NCBI RefSeq assembly: GCF_003288815.1
Contig: NZ_NHYM01000006.1
Span: forward strand, 1-64,000
Length of the DNA: 64,000 nucleotides
Reading direction: 5' to 3'
Source: Helicobacter sp. 16-1353
GTDB lineage: Bacteria; Campylobacterota; Campylobacteria; Campylobacterales; Helicobacteraceae
Each line of letters starts with the position of its first letter. Position 1 is the first letter of the stretch. The position numbers and the translations under genes are program-made. The notes under the pieces were generated by a model, which was not told the DNA's origin, ran no database searches, and saw only the letters and a list, made by a program, of their open reading frames with translations. Below, piece by piece: positions 1 to 8,261 of this stretch.

Positions 1-360
1 CTAGAATCTAGTGGATTAGATTCCAAATCCTACTTTGCTGGGGCTAATTACTTAGGAAGTTTTACAAATATATTCTATGCTGATTTGGGTGTGAATTATG
101 GTGTTAAGTTTAATGATAATATTGGATTAGATTCTATTCTTGGACTTAAATATGCACTAAATAATCCACAAGGAAAAGTTGAGATTCTAAATACAATCCA
201 AAGCTACGATATTGGAGCAGATAGATTTATAGCTTACTTTGGACTTGGAGTAAACTATGCCGTAACTTCAAATATCGAACTAGGTCTAAACTATCTAGGC
301 AACTTTGGAGATGAATCTATACAAAATAGTGGATTTTTTAATGTTAAAGTGGGGTGGTAA
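1..360 (+). CDS. Outer-membrane beta-barrel protein, C-terminal fragment (autotransporter-like)
   Basis: The frame is open from base 1 without an in-frame stop, so this is the 3' end of a larger gene whose start lies outside the window. The 119 visible residues alternate short amphipathic strands rich in Gly, Asn, Tyr and Leu (GVNYGVKF, FGLGVNYAV, IELGLNYLGNFG) and finish with NVKVGW. A terminal aromatic residue on the last strand is the usual recognition signal for barrel assembly by BamA. This fits the end of an autotransporter or Helicobacter-type outer-membrane protein; passenger and exact family cannot be told. The GTG codon at 88 and the ATG before it are internal, not starts. Confidence 0.7.
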   Translation, partial: LESSGLDSKSYFAGANYLGSFTNIFYADLGVNYGVKFNDNIGLDSILGLKYALNNPQGKVEILNTIQSYDIGADRFIAYFGLGVNYAVTSNIELGLNYLGNFGDESIQNSGFFNVKVGW

Positions 361-397
361 ATGGAAATAGGAAATTCATAATGCGTGATATAGAATC

Positions 398-418
398 TGT
401 GGAATCTAGGATTCCACA
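398..418. terminator. Inverted repeat between convergent genes, probable bidirectional terminator
   Basis: Perfect 9-bp inverted repeat TGTGGAATC-TAG-GATTCCACA lying between the end of the outer-membrane protein gene and the convergent end of pstB. There is no long T-run on either side, so termination strength is uncertain. The arms are themselves made of the GAATC/GATTC word that recurs through this window. Confidence 0.45.
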
Positions 419-423
419 ATAAA

Positions 424-1185
424 TCACCCGAATTTCCCAGCGATGTATTCCTTTGTTAGCTTTTCTTTTGGGTTTTCAAAAATCTTTTGTGTTTTATCGA
501 CCTCGATTAATTTTCCTAGATACATAAATGCCGTGTAGTCGCTTATTCTGTGGGCTTGCTGCATATTGTGCGTAACAATTATAATGCTAATTTTTTTCTT
601 CAATTCCACCACCAGCTCCTCAATCGCCTGTGTGGAAATGGGGTCTAGTGCACTCGTAGGCTCGTCAAATAGCAATATCTCAGGCTCGATTGCAATCGCT
701 CTTGCGATACAGAGCCTCTGCTGTTGTCCGCCGGATAGCGAATCGCCACTTACCTCAAGCCTATCTTTGACCTCATTCCATAGATTTGCCCCCTTTAGGG
801 CAGATTCTATTCTGTGAGCCAACTCGCTCTTATTTTTTATACCCTTCAAACGCAGTCCATACGCTACATTATCAAAAATCGACATTGGAAATGGCGTGGG
901 CTTTTGAAAAATCATACCGATTTTAGAGCGAAGCGTGATATTGTCAATCTTTTTTTTCAAAATATTTTTGCCATTAAATATTACTTCGCCCTCGTATTTC
1001 ACGCCATCATAAAGGCTGTGAATCTTATTTAGACACCGCAAAAGCGTGCTTTTCCCGCAACCACTTGGACCAATGAGTGCCAAGACCTTATTATGCGGCA
1101 CTTCCATACTAACCCCGCTAATACTCGGCTTTTTTGCGTTTGGATAGTAGAATGAGAGCTTTTTAATCTCTAGTGCATTTTTCAT
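424..1185 (-). CDS. pstB: Phosphate ABC transporter ATP-binding protein PstB
   Basis: ATPase of the high-affinity phosphate importer, acting on the cytoplasmic face of PstC/PstA. The 253 residues match the family length. Walker [10 protein letters not shown] is at residues 39-47, the ABC signature is LSGGQQQR, and Walker B with the following loop reads [13 protein letters not shown]; the H-loop is in IVTHNMQQ. The start codon overlaps the pstA stop as ATGA, so the two are translationally coupled. It is the last gene of pstC-pstA-pstB; no phoU follows, since the next gene converges from the other side. Confidence 0.95.
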   Translation of the reverse strand: MKNALEIKKLSFYYPNAKKPSISGVSMEVPHNKVLALIGPSGCGKSTLLRCLNKIHSLYDGVKYEGEVIFNGKNILKKKIDNITLRSKIGMIFQKPTPFPMSIFDNVAYGLRLKGIKNKSELAHRIESALKGANLWNEVKDRLEVSGDSLSGGQQQRLCIARAIAIEPEILLFDEPTSALDPISTQAIEELVVELKKKISIIIVTHNMQQAHRISDYTAFMYLGKLIEVDKTQKIFENPKEKLTKEYIAGKFG

Positions 1186-2051
1186 TTTTCCCCCCTTTTG
1201 CTTATATTTAAGATAATTTTGCTGGTGATATTTATGCTAAGAATGGTAAATGCCAAGATAAATGCCGCGGCAAAGCCCAGCTCCTGCCACTCTGGGTAGG
1301 GCGAAGTAGTGTATTGAAACATCGTAATTGTAAGTGATGGAAAAGGCTCATTTAGATTTAGGCTTAAGAATGAATTATTAAGCGAAGTGAAAAGTAGTGG
1401 TGCAGCCTCGCCCATAATGCGGGAAAATGCGAGTAAAACCCCAGTTAGGATTCCTAGTTTGGCACTTTTATAAACTATGCTAATGGTGGTTTTATATTTG
1501 GGTGCCCCAAGTGCCGCAGACGCCTCTCTAAGGGAATCTGGCACAAGGGAGAGCATATCATCGGTGGTTTTTAATATGATTGGAAACATAATAATACTAA
1601 GTGCAACTATCCCAGCCCAACCGCTAAAATGTCCGCTAGGGACGACGATTATGGCATATACGAAAGTGGCGATTATAATCGATGGTGCACTCATCATAAT
1701 ATCATTTACATTGCGGATAAAGGCTTTGATTTTGGCATTCTTAGCGTATTCTCTCAAGTATGTCCCGCCTAAGATTCCAAAAGGTGTGCCTATGAGAAAT
1801 GCCCCAAGGCTAAGGATAACTTGCCCTATGATTGCATTTCTAAGACCGCCATTATCCCACGGAGAAGCCGTGTCGCTTATAAAAACATTTAGATTTAACG
1901 CTCCAATGCCCTTAAATACGATAATTCCCAAAATTGCAAGTAAGATGACAATGGCAATTAATGCGGCAATTAGGCAGATACTTAGGGCGATTTTGCTAAT
2001 TATTTTTCGTGTATTTAATCTGTTTAGTTTATGTTGTGCATTCTTAGGCAT
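1182..2051 (-). CDS. pstA: Phosphate ABC transporter permease PstA
   Basis: Inner-membrane permease subunit of the phosphate importer, 289 residues with a cytoplasmic N-terminus followed by a long hydrophobic helix and five further membrane segments. The cytoplasmic coupling loop includes [16 protein letters not shown], the EAA-type motif that docks onto PstB. It overlaps pstC by 8 bp upstream and pstB by 4 bp downstream. Confidence 0.93.
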   Translation of the reverse strand: MPKNAQHKLNRLNTRKIISKIALSICLIAALIAIVILLAILGIIVFKGIGALNLNVFISDTASPWDNGGLRNAIIGQVILSLGAFLIGTPFGILGGTYLREYAKNAKIKAFIRNVNDIMMSAPSIIIATFVYAIIVVPSGHFSGWAGIVALSIIMFPIILKTTDDMLSLVPDSLREASAALGAPKYKTTISIVYKSAKLGILTGVLLAFSRIMGEAAPLLFTSLNNSFLSLNLNEPFPSLTITMFQYTTSPYPEWQELGFAAAFILAFTILSINITSKIILNISKRGEK

Positions 2052-2889
2052 TTTGAATCCTTTTTAAAAGAATTGCTTTTGATAGGTAAATTACAAGAAA
2101 GCTAATAGCAAATAATATCAATCCTAGGTAAAATAGGCTTGATTGGTGCAAGATTCCATCGGCTTCGGCAAATTCATTTGCTAGAGTGGCTGGGATATTG
2201 GTAGCGGGGCTTACAAGCGAGCTAATCTTATGCGAATTGCCGATTACAAAAGTAACAGCCATAGTCTCGCCCAACGCCCTACCAAGTGCCAAAATCACCC
2301 CACCAATCACGCCAACTTTCACATAGGGGATAATTACATCTTTGATAACTTCCCATTTTGTCGCCCCCAAGGCGTAGGCAGATTCCTTTAAAATATCGGG
2401 CGTTTGAGCCATACAATCACGCGTAATAGCACACATAAAGGGCAAAATCATAATGCTAAGCACAATCCCAGCACTTAGCACCCCAAGCCCGATTCCACCG
2501 CTAAAATAGCCAATTATAGGCACCACATAAAATAGCCCAAGCATTCCATAAATGATAGAAGGAATTGCAGCTAAAAGCTCAATGCAAGAGCCTAGAATCT
2601 GCTTGATTTTCTTAGGGCAGCTTTGGTCTAGGAAGATTCCAGCCCCAAGTGCAAGTGGAGTGGCGAGGAGCATTGCAATAAAAGTCCCTAGCAATGTGCC
2701 AACAATCGCACTCCCACCGCCAAAAATCTCCTTATTTGGAATCCAGCTCGTATCAATTATAAAGCCCAGCCCAAAGGCTTTTATAGCAGGTAACGCGTTT
2801 ATAAAAAGCACGATTCCAATGCCAAGTAGCACCATAAAGCATACAAACGCCGAAAACTTCGTGGTATTTTTAAAGATAGATTCAAACAT
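2044..2889 (-). CDS. pstC: Phosphate ABC transporter permease PstC
   Basis: Partner permease of PstA, about 281 residues with six predicted membrane segments and the coupling motif ILKESAYALGATKWEV. A TTG codon at 2910 would add seven residues, but the ATG at 2889 has a clear AGGGG ribosome-binding site just upstream and gives the expected MFESIF N-terminus, so I chose it. It is the first gene of the pst operon. The substrate-binding PstS that normally precedes pstC is absent here, and the neighbouring gene upstream is an unrelated glycosyltransferase. Confidence 0.92.
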   Translation of the reverse strand: MFESIFKNTTKFSAFVCFMVLLGIGIVLFINALPAIKAFGLGFIIDTSWIPNKEIFGGGSAIVGTLLGTFIAMLLATPLALGAGIFLDQSCPKKIKQILGSCIELLAAIPSIIYGMLGLFYVVPIIGYFSGGIGLGVLSAGIVLSIMILPFMCAITRDCMAQTPDILKESAYALGATKWEVIKDVIIPYVKVGVIGGVILALGRALGETMAVTFVIGNSHKISSLVSPATNIPATLANEFAEADGILHQSSLFYLGLILFAISFLVIYLSKAILLKRIQNA

Positions 2890-2918
2890 TTTAGCCCCTA
2901 AATATTGCAATTTTTAGA

Positions 2919-2924
2919 ATTATA
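2919..2924 (-). promoter_or_regulatory. Putative -10 element of the pst operon
   Basis: TATAAT on the minus strand, 30 bases upstream of the chosen pstC ATG, in an AT-rich gap. No convincing -35 is visible, which is common in Helicobacter sigma-70 promoters. I see no recognisable Pho box. Confidence 0.4.
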
Positions 2925-3116
2925 ATGTTGGATAATTACAATTAAATTACAAAATAAATCTAATATTTATAGAATCTCTTAGAGGGCTTTAACTTTATAT
3001 TCTATCGTTTAGATACTGCTTTCATAATTCTACTATTAAAATCTATCGATGAAAAATCCCACAAGATTCTGCAATATGAACTCATATGCTTTAAATCCTA
3101 GCTATAAATCTTAAAT

Positions 3117-4439
3117 CTATACAGGCATAACCCCATAGTGTTGTAGTTTTGATTCCACATATGGAATATCTGCAATTAGATTACTAGCCCACCAAGTGCC
3201 GATATTGCCGTCCATATGGTCTGTATCCTTTGGATTGTCAATCTCGCAAACTATCGGTAGAAACTCCACGCCAAATATAGAATCTATTGGATATTCAGCC
3301 ATATTTGAAGCCCTTAGAGCGATGGCTTTTGTGCCACTTTTCATATATCCATAATTCATTATAGAAGTTCCATCGATACTTAGTAAAACCTTTGCTCTGC
3401 TAAGGATATTTATCTTATCTTTGAAGCTAATTTCTTCCATATAAATAGTTTTAAAACCATATTTATTTTCTAAGAGATTGCGGAATTCCACTTCATTGCT
3501 TAGGAATCTTTTTGCACTTTTTGCCCTTGAAATGTAGATTCTCTCTCCTATATCCTTAAAATTTTCATCATAATAAAATTCCCTTAAAAACTTCATTGCA
3601 CTAACTAAGTATTTTTTATTACATTTTACTTGTGTGGGGATAAATACATTATTTGCTTTTGAGAGCATTTTTTTAGGGATTTTAGCGTCATTTACGCAAA
3701 TGATATTTTCTTGTCTTATGGCAAATGGGCAGTTTGGGTTATGCTCTTTTGTGAGGCTTAAAAGTGCTGGATAAATGTATTGGTTGAATTGCCAAGAATT
3801 TCGTATTGGAGCGATTATAATGAGATTATCAAAATCAATTTCTGGAGTTTCTAGCGTCGAGCTTTCCTTGTTCCCCCCCCCCATATGGATAATTTTTGAT
3901 TTAGCATATAGAGCTTTTAAACAGGCTAATAATCTAGGGAATTCCTCAAAACTAAAATGCGAAAAGCAATCCCAATTTGGCGAATGATATAGAATCTTTG
4001 GCTTATTATTTTTTAGTTTTCTTTGCTCTCCACCAAAAAATAAGCTAAGCAGAATCTTAATAACTTGCTTACATTCTGCTGCATTTAATGGGATAAAAAA
4101 TCGCTTCGATAGATTCTTGTAAAAATTATAGTTATGATTGACAAATCCGTGATTTCCAAATCCACCTGTATTTTCTTGGATTATTTTACCATTACTAAAT
4201 GCCCCTCCGCTTGTCGTTACAATCTCAATATTATCAAAATGTAAAATATCAAAAGGGCTTAGTTTGAATTTCATATTTCTTGATAGCTTCACAGGCTCAT
4301 TTGCCCTCCCGCGTGTATTTAATAATTTTGTATTTATATCTTGCAAACTGCTATGTTTGTTTTCATCCATTAGGCTTTTATATTCTTTGGAATCTTCATC
4401 TATTAGATTTGAGATATTAACCTCAAAATATTCTTGCAT
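3117..4439 (-). CDS. Glycosyltransferase family 61-like protein, phase-variable (in frame)
   Basis: Cytoplasmic sugar transferase for surface-glycan assembly, 440 residues. The C-terminal half carries a pattern I associate with the GT61/DUF563 group: an ERIYISRAKSAKR-type strand, EEISFKDKINILSRAKVLLSIDGTSIMNYGYM, then a short segment with isolated Arg and Glu residues. It is homologous to the interrupted protein at 17484-18700, which shares the FxxF/EExPRL middle region and the YISR and SFKxxINIL blocks. A G10 tract at 3873-3882 encodes Met-Gly-Gly-Gly and is in frame, so the gene is ON here; loss or gain of one G would truncate it near residue 190. Last gene of the glycan operon. Donor and acceptor are unknown. 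Confidence 0.75.
   Translation of the reverse strand: MQEYFEVNISNLIDEDSKEYKSLMDENKHSSLQDINTKLLNTRGRANEPVKLSRNMKFKLSPFDILHFDNIEIVTTSGGAFSNGKIIQENTGGFGNHGFVNHNYNFYKNLSKRFFIPLNAAECKQVIKILLSLFFGGEQRKLKNNKPKILYHSPNWDCFSHFSFEEFPRLLACLKALYAKSKIIHMGGGNKESSTLETPEIDFDNLIIIAPIRNSWQFNQYIYPALLSLTKEHNPNCPFAIRQENIICVNDAKIPKKMLSKANNVFIPTQVKCNKKYLVSAMKFLREFYYDENFKDIGERIYISRAKSAKRFLSNEVEFRNLLENKYGFKTIYMEEISFKDKINILSRAKVLLSIDGTSIMNYGYMKSGTKAIALRASNMAEYPIDSIFGVEFLPIVCEIDNPKDTDHMDGNIGTWWASNLIADIPYVESKLQHYGVMPV
3873..3882 (-). repeat. Poly-G tract (G10), contingency locus inside the first GT61 gene
   Basis: Ten consecutive C on the given strand. The current length keeps the 440-residue frame open. Slipped-strand mispairing at such tracts switches surface-glycan genes in Helicobacter and Campylobacter. 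Confidence 0.85.
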
Positions 4440-4467
4440 TTGCTCTCCTTATATTTATTTTGGCAAA

Positions 4468-5344
4468 TTATATCCAATCCAAAAAGATATTTTTAATATT
4501 ATTATCTTTAATGGCATTTCTTAATTTAGCGATTTTTGCTTCTCCGTCGTTGAAGTATCGTTCGTGCGTTTCACAGGCGATATAGTCGATTTTCTCATAC
4601 AACTTTGTTTCTATGATTTTATCCATAATGTCAAACTCAGCACCCTCAACATCAATCTTTAAAAAATAGATTCTTTTATAAAATGGCAGAATCTCATTTT
4701 GCACATACTCCACCAAATCAACCACTTTCACCTCGCAATACTCATCATAAATTTCCTCATTATCCCCAGCGTTATCTATGCGATTGCCTTGCGAGAGAGT
4801 GCTATTTCTAAGGAATTTTGTCGTGCCGTTTTTATTGGAAACTGCCACTTTATTTAATAACACATTTGGATTATTTTTGTATTTAATTTCTAGGATTGAG
4901 TGGAGATATTCATTTGGTTCAAATAATGCCACTTTGCTACCACATTGTAGTAAAATATCAGTAACTAGCCCAGCATGAGCCCCGCAATCAATGCTTATAA
5001 CCCCCCCCAATTTGAGAATCTGCTTTAAGATTATTAGAATCTATATTGTCAAATCTACTCTTAGTGATTGTTGGAAGTTTATAGAAAATATCAAAATATT
5101 GCGTTGGAATATGTGCGTTATGAAGTCGCAGTTCAAGCAATCCCAAGCCATTATCCGCTAGGGCATTTTGTAATAAATCCAAACGATTGGTATAATAGGC
5201 AAATTTATCGCGGATTCTTAAAATTGGATTTAGTCGCCTAAGATTATATAGCACCCTTTGGGAGAATAGAATCTTATTTTTATAATCGCCTTTTTGCTTT
5301 TTAATCTTTCTATTTATGTATTCCCAAAATGTTTCTTGTTGCAT
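4468..5344 (-). pseudogene. FkbM-family methyltransferase, phase-variable, currently out of frame
   Basis: Two overlapping frames belong to one gene. The N-terminal 118 codons (5344-4988, MQQETFWEYINRK...) end at GGGYKH just after a G8 tract at 5001-5008; the second frame continues as GGVISIDCGAHAGLVT with the FkbM SAM-binding loop, LFEPNEY and FLKIDVEGAEFDI, and ends at 4468. With seven or ten G the two would join into one protein of about 290 residues, the usual FkbM size. As given it is OFF. FkbM enzymes O-methylate sugars, so the likely role is phase-variable methylation of the surface glycan. Confidence 0.8.
5001..5008 (-). repeat. Poly-G tract (G8) in the FkbM methyltransferase gene
   Basis: Eight C on the given strand. 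The length is one more than the seven needed to join the two halves of the FkbM reading frame. Confidence 0.8.
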
Positions 5345-5403
5345 TTTCTACCTTTAAGTAAATTTAAACGCAAATTAAAGCATATAATTTCTTTAAAATA
5401 TAT

Positions 5404-6285
5404 TTATTTTCTTTGTTGCTCTATAAGTTTATGCCATAAAAGCAGCGTTTTACTATACCAATCATAGTATTTATCATTGCTATTTTTATTTGATTGTAGG
5501 TGTTTTTCTAATAGATTTATTCTAGAATCCACATTCATTTTTTGTGTTTCAAATGGGCTTGGACGAGTGTATAACACTTCGTTATTTTTCATAATGCTAA
5601 ATATGTCTTTTTTGGCATTTGAATCTAGCGAGATAATTAATCTATTATGTTTTCTAAAAGTAGCCTTAAAGCCATATGTTTCATTGTGATGTTTATTAAA
5701 TGATGATTTTTCTATTATTTCATATCCAAGATAGGCGCATAGGGCGATTAGGTGGATTCCAAAAAAGTTTATCGCTCCGCCACCATCTTTATCATTTCTT
5801 TTCCAAGTTTGTAGATTATTTTTATAATGATGTGCTTTAAACTGCCAATTTATAGATATTACGCTAGATTCTCTTGTTGCTAATTCTAGTATTTTAAACC
5901 AATTGCAATATATAAATAAATAGGCGATTCTAGCGTTTAGATTCGCATTAGCAAATAGCTTTGTTTGAATCTCCATTGCTTTTTGCGGGTTTGTGGCAAG
6001 TGGCTTTTCTAAAAAGATATTGTTGATGTTTTTAAATTGCAGAATCTTATCGATTAAAATCTCTTGTTTTAGTGGATTTGTGGCAATTACACAAGAATCT
6101 ATTGTGCTTAAAATATATTCCAAATCATCGCTAAAATCTACCAAATCCGCCAAATCCCTTATATCATCTCGCTTTAGGATAATTTCCCTTGCTTTTAGTG
6201 GCAAGATAGTTTTATAGCTTTTGGCAATTGCTGGTAGATAGCCATATAGCCCAAATCCACTTCCAAAAATGCTAAAGATTTTCAT
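5404..6285 (-). CDS. Gfo/Idh/MocA-family oxidoreductase
   Basis: Probable NAD(P)-dependent sugar oxidoreductase, 293 residues. The N-terminal Rossmann motif reads FSIFGSGFGLYGYLPA, and the family EKP motif appears as FLEKPLA near residue 95. The C-terminal half is the alpha/beta substrate domain (KRNDKDGGGAINFFGIHLIAL). It overlaps the upstream C-methyltransferase gene by 14 bases, suggesting coupled translation and a shared pathway, probably ketoreduction of a nucleotide sugar. The family is broad; substrate cannot be read from sequence. Confidence 0.8.
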   Translation of the reverse strand: MKIFSIFGSGFGLYGYLPAIAKSYKTILPLKAREIILKRDDIRDLADLVDFSDDLEYILSTIDSCVIATNPLKQEILIDKILQFKNINNIFLEKPLATNPQKAMEIQTKLFANANLNARIAYLFIYCNWFKILELATRESSVISINWQFKAHHYKNNLQTWKRNDKDGGGAINFFGIHLIALCAYLGYEIIEKSSFNKHHNETYGFKATFRKHNRLIISLDSNAKKDIFSIMKNNEVLYTRPSPFETQKMNVDSRINLLEKHLQSNKNSNDKYYDWYSKTLLLWHKLIEQQRK

Positions 6286-7477
6286 CTAAAATATCTATGA
6301 TTTTATCAATTTTGATATTATAAATCTTAGCATTTTGGGCTAGATACCGCCTTATTTCATCTTTGATATGCCAAGCGATATTTAAGATAATTTGATGATT
6401 TGTCTTAAAAAGTTCATTATCGCTTAATATGGGGATTCTAGTTCCCGGAGCATAAAATCCTATCTTTTTAGAATTTGGTTTTTCATAGATGGCGTTTATA
6501 TGTTTTTCATTTAAGGAAAGCATTTGTAGGAGAATCGCCCCTCGACCCGGAAATGCCTTTGCACTTAATCTGCCATATTTTTCTATATATTTTAATAATT
6601 CTACGCTTTTATTTTCCTGCCAGATTTTTATATCTTTATCCATTTTGCTAAATTGATTTAAAAATTGACTTTCATTTATTTGTGAGGGATTTTGCGGAAT
6701 ATTTTTTTCTAGGTTGCCAATAAAGATTCGTATATTTCCGCCATATCGCTTTGGGAATTCTATTTTTTCTATGTTTTTACCCAGCCTTTTTGCTATAAAT
6801 TCAAATGATTTTAAACTATAGGTTCTTGGGTGTTCGTGGTAAAAAGTATCAAATTGCAGATTCTTTAAAACTGCTCCTAAGTAGTGATTTTCAATGATGA
6901 TTTTTGTATTTTCATTTGTAATTATTTTTAAGGATTCTATAAGTTGTCCTAAATCATCAATATGTGCAAACACATTTGTAAAAGTGATAAAATCAAATGT
7001 GATATTTTCTAGCTCCCTTGCGGTATTTATATCAAAATACTTATTTATAACCTTATGATTTTGCTTTGCCTCAAGTGCGGCTAAAGTTGGCTCTACGCCA
7101 AAAGTTAGCGCGTTTGCATTTTTAAAAAAATTCAAAAGACTTCCGTCATTACAGCCTATATCAAGCACCTTTTTCCCGCTTAAATTGCCATAGGATTCTA
7201 TTACGCTATTTACTAGATTAGACATTCCATCTAGCACATCTTGCGTTTCTTTTGCCCTATAGTGATATTCTTTGGGGAATAATTCCTCTCGTGGAATTTG
7301 ATATTTTTGATGAGCAGATAGGCAATTTGGGCAAAATAGTATTTCTATGGGATATGTTTTTGTGATTCTACTATCATTTATTTTTACTAAATCATCGCAT
7401 AATGGGTGATTTCCTAGATTTAAAACGGGTATTAAATTATCATTATTACAAATTTCGCATTGTTTTATTATTTTCAT
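6272..7477 (-). CDS. Sugar C-methyltransferase (TylC3/NovU-like, zinc-binding N-terminus)
   Basis: SAM-dependent methyltransferase of the NDP-hexose 3-C-methyltransferase type, about 401 residues. The N-terminal zinc-finger domain has CEIC near residue 7 and CPNC about 40 residues later; the SAM loop is VLDIGCNDGSLLNFF; the C-terminal putative sugar-binding domain follows. A longer frame starts at 7522, but the ATG at 7477 has an AAGGA ribosome-binding site and begins MKIIKQCEICNN as family members do. Family members add a methyl carbon to a keto-sugar, so with RfbH and RmlC homologues next door this points to a branched-chain deoxysugar. Confidence 0.82.
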   Translation of the reverse strand: MKIIKQCEICNNDNLIPVLNLGNHPLCDDLVKINDSRITKTYPIEILFCPNCLSAHQKYQIPREELFPKEYHYRAKETQDVLDGMSNLVNSVIESYGNLSGKKVLDIGCNDGSLLNFFKNANALTFGVEPTLAALEAKQNHKVINKYFDINTARELENITFDFITFTNVFAHIDDLGQLIESLKIITNENTKIIIENHYLGAVLKNLQFDTFYHEHPRTYSLKSFEFIAKRLGKNIEKIEFPKRYGGNIRIFIGNLEKNIPQNPSQINESQFLNQFSKMDKDIKIWQENKSVELLKYIEKYGRLSAKAFPGRGAILLQMLSLNEKHINAIYEKPNSKKIGFYAPGTRIPILSDNELFKTNHQIILNIAWHIKDEIRRYLAQNAKIYNIKIDKIIDILDENL

Positions 7478-7670
7478 TGTGATTCCTTTTTTTAGATTTG
7501 GTTGTTTTGTGATTGCGAGCATATAAAGCTAAAGAATGAAGATTGAAAATATGTATTATGAGCCAATAGAATGTTGAAATAAATAATTATGTTTTTGTGT
7601 TGAAAGAAATTATATGTATGAAGAGTATATAAAGTGTAGCAAATGAGATTTAGTCTGTAGCAAATATGCT

Positions 7671-8261
7671 CTAGTCTAGTCCCCCCCCCCATAAGGATTT
7701 TTTAAGATTTTCTAAAAGCTCGGCATTTTTAAGGAATGGAGCATTTTTATCTTTTGTAGAAATATCGCTAATTTCAAGCTTCCACTTGATATTTATCATT
7801 GAATCTAGCGGATTTATAATCGCTTCGGCGTTTTGATTATAAGATTCGCTAACAAGATATAAAACCTCTACATCATTGCTTAATGTTTGGAATCCATGTG
7901 CAAAACCCTCTGGAATATATAAATATCTATTATTTCGTTTGCTTAGAATCGTCCCAAAATATTGCAAAAATGTCGGCGAATCCGCTCGTAAATCTATCGC
8001 CACATCATAGATTTCACCCTTTAGAGTGCGAATTATTTTTATCTCGCTATGTGGCGGAAGCTGAAAGTGCATTCCGCGAAGTGAGCCTTTTTGCTTTGTA
8101 AATGAATGATTGATTTGACAAATAGGCTTATTTAGCCCGATTTCTCTAAAATCATCACTGCAAAAATATCGCTCAAAATAGCCTCTTGTATCTTTAATCT
8201 GCTTTGGGATTATGATATTTAGATTTTCTAGTGGGGTTTTTAGAAATGTAAAGCGTCCCAT
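7671..8261 (-). CDS. RmlC-like dTDP-4-dehydrorhamnose 3,5-epimerase family protein
   Basis: Cupin epimerase of nucleotide 4-keto-6-deoxy sugars, 196 residues, full family length. The core LRGMHFQLPP with catalytic His, the strand LKGEIYDVAIDLR, and YIPEGFAHGF are all present. Its ATG directly follows the rfbH stop (TAAATG). A G10 tract at 7681-7690 lies in the last codons: at G10 the protein stops as WGGGLD, while G8 or G11 would add about 60 residues and end 15 bases before the next gene's ATG. Whether substrate is a CDP- or dTDP-sugar is not decidable; the neighbouring genes suggest CDP. Confidence 0.85.
   Translation of the reverse strand: MGRFTFLKTPLENLNIIIPKQIKDTRGYFERYFCSDDFREIGLNKPICQINHSFTKQKGSLRGMHFQLPPHSEIKIIRTLKGEIYDVAIDLRADSPTFLQYFGTILSKRNNRYLYIPEGFAHGFQTLSNDVEVLYLVSESYNQNAEAIINPLDSMINIKWKLEISDISTKDKNAPFLKNAELLENLKKSLWGGGLD
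7681..7690 (-). repeat. Poly-G tract (G10) at the 3' end of the RmlC-like gene
   Basis: Ten C on the given strand. Present frame stops three codons later. The frame opened by G8 or G11 runs to a stop at 7492, just upstream of the ribosome-binding site of the C-methyltransferase gene. Confidence 0.8.

Noticed and set aside
7492-7692. Separate 66-codon gene starting MGGGTRLEH
   Set aside because: Its only start codon is formed by the poly-G tract itself and no ribosome-binding site precedes it. It is better read as the alternative C-terminal tail of the RmlC-like gene.
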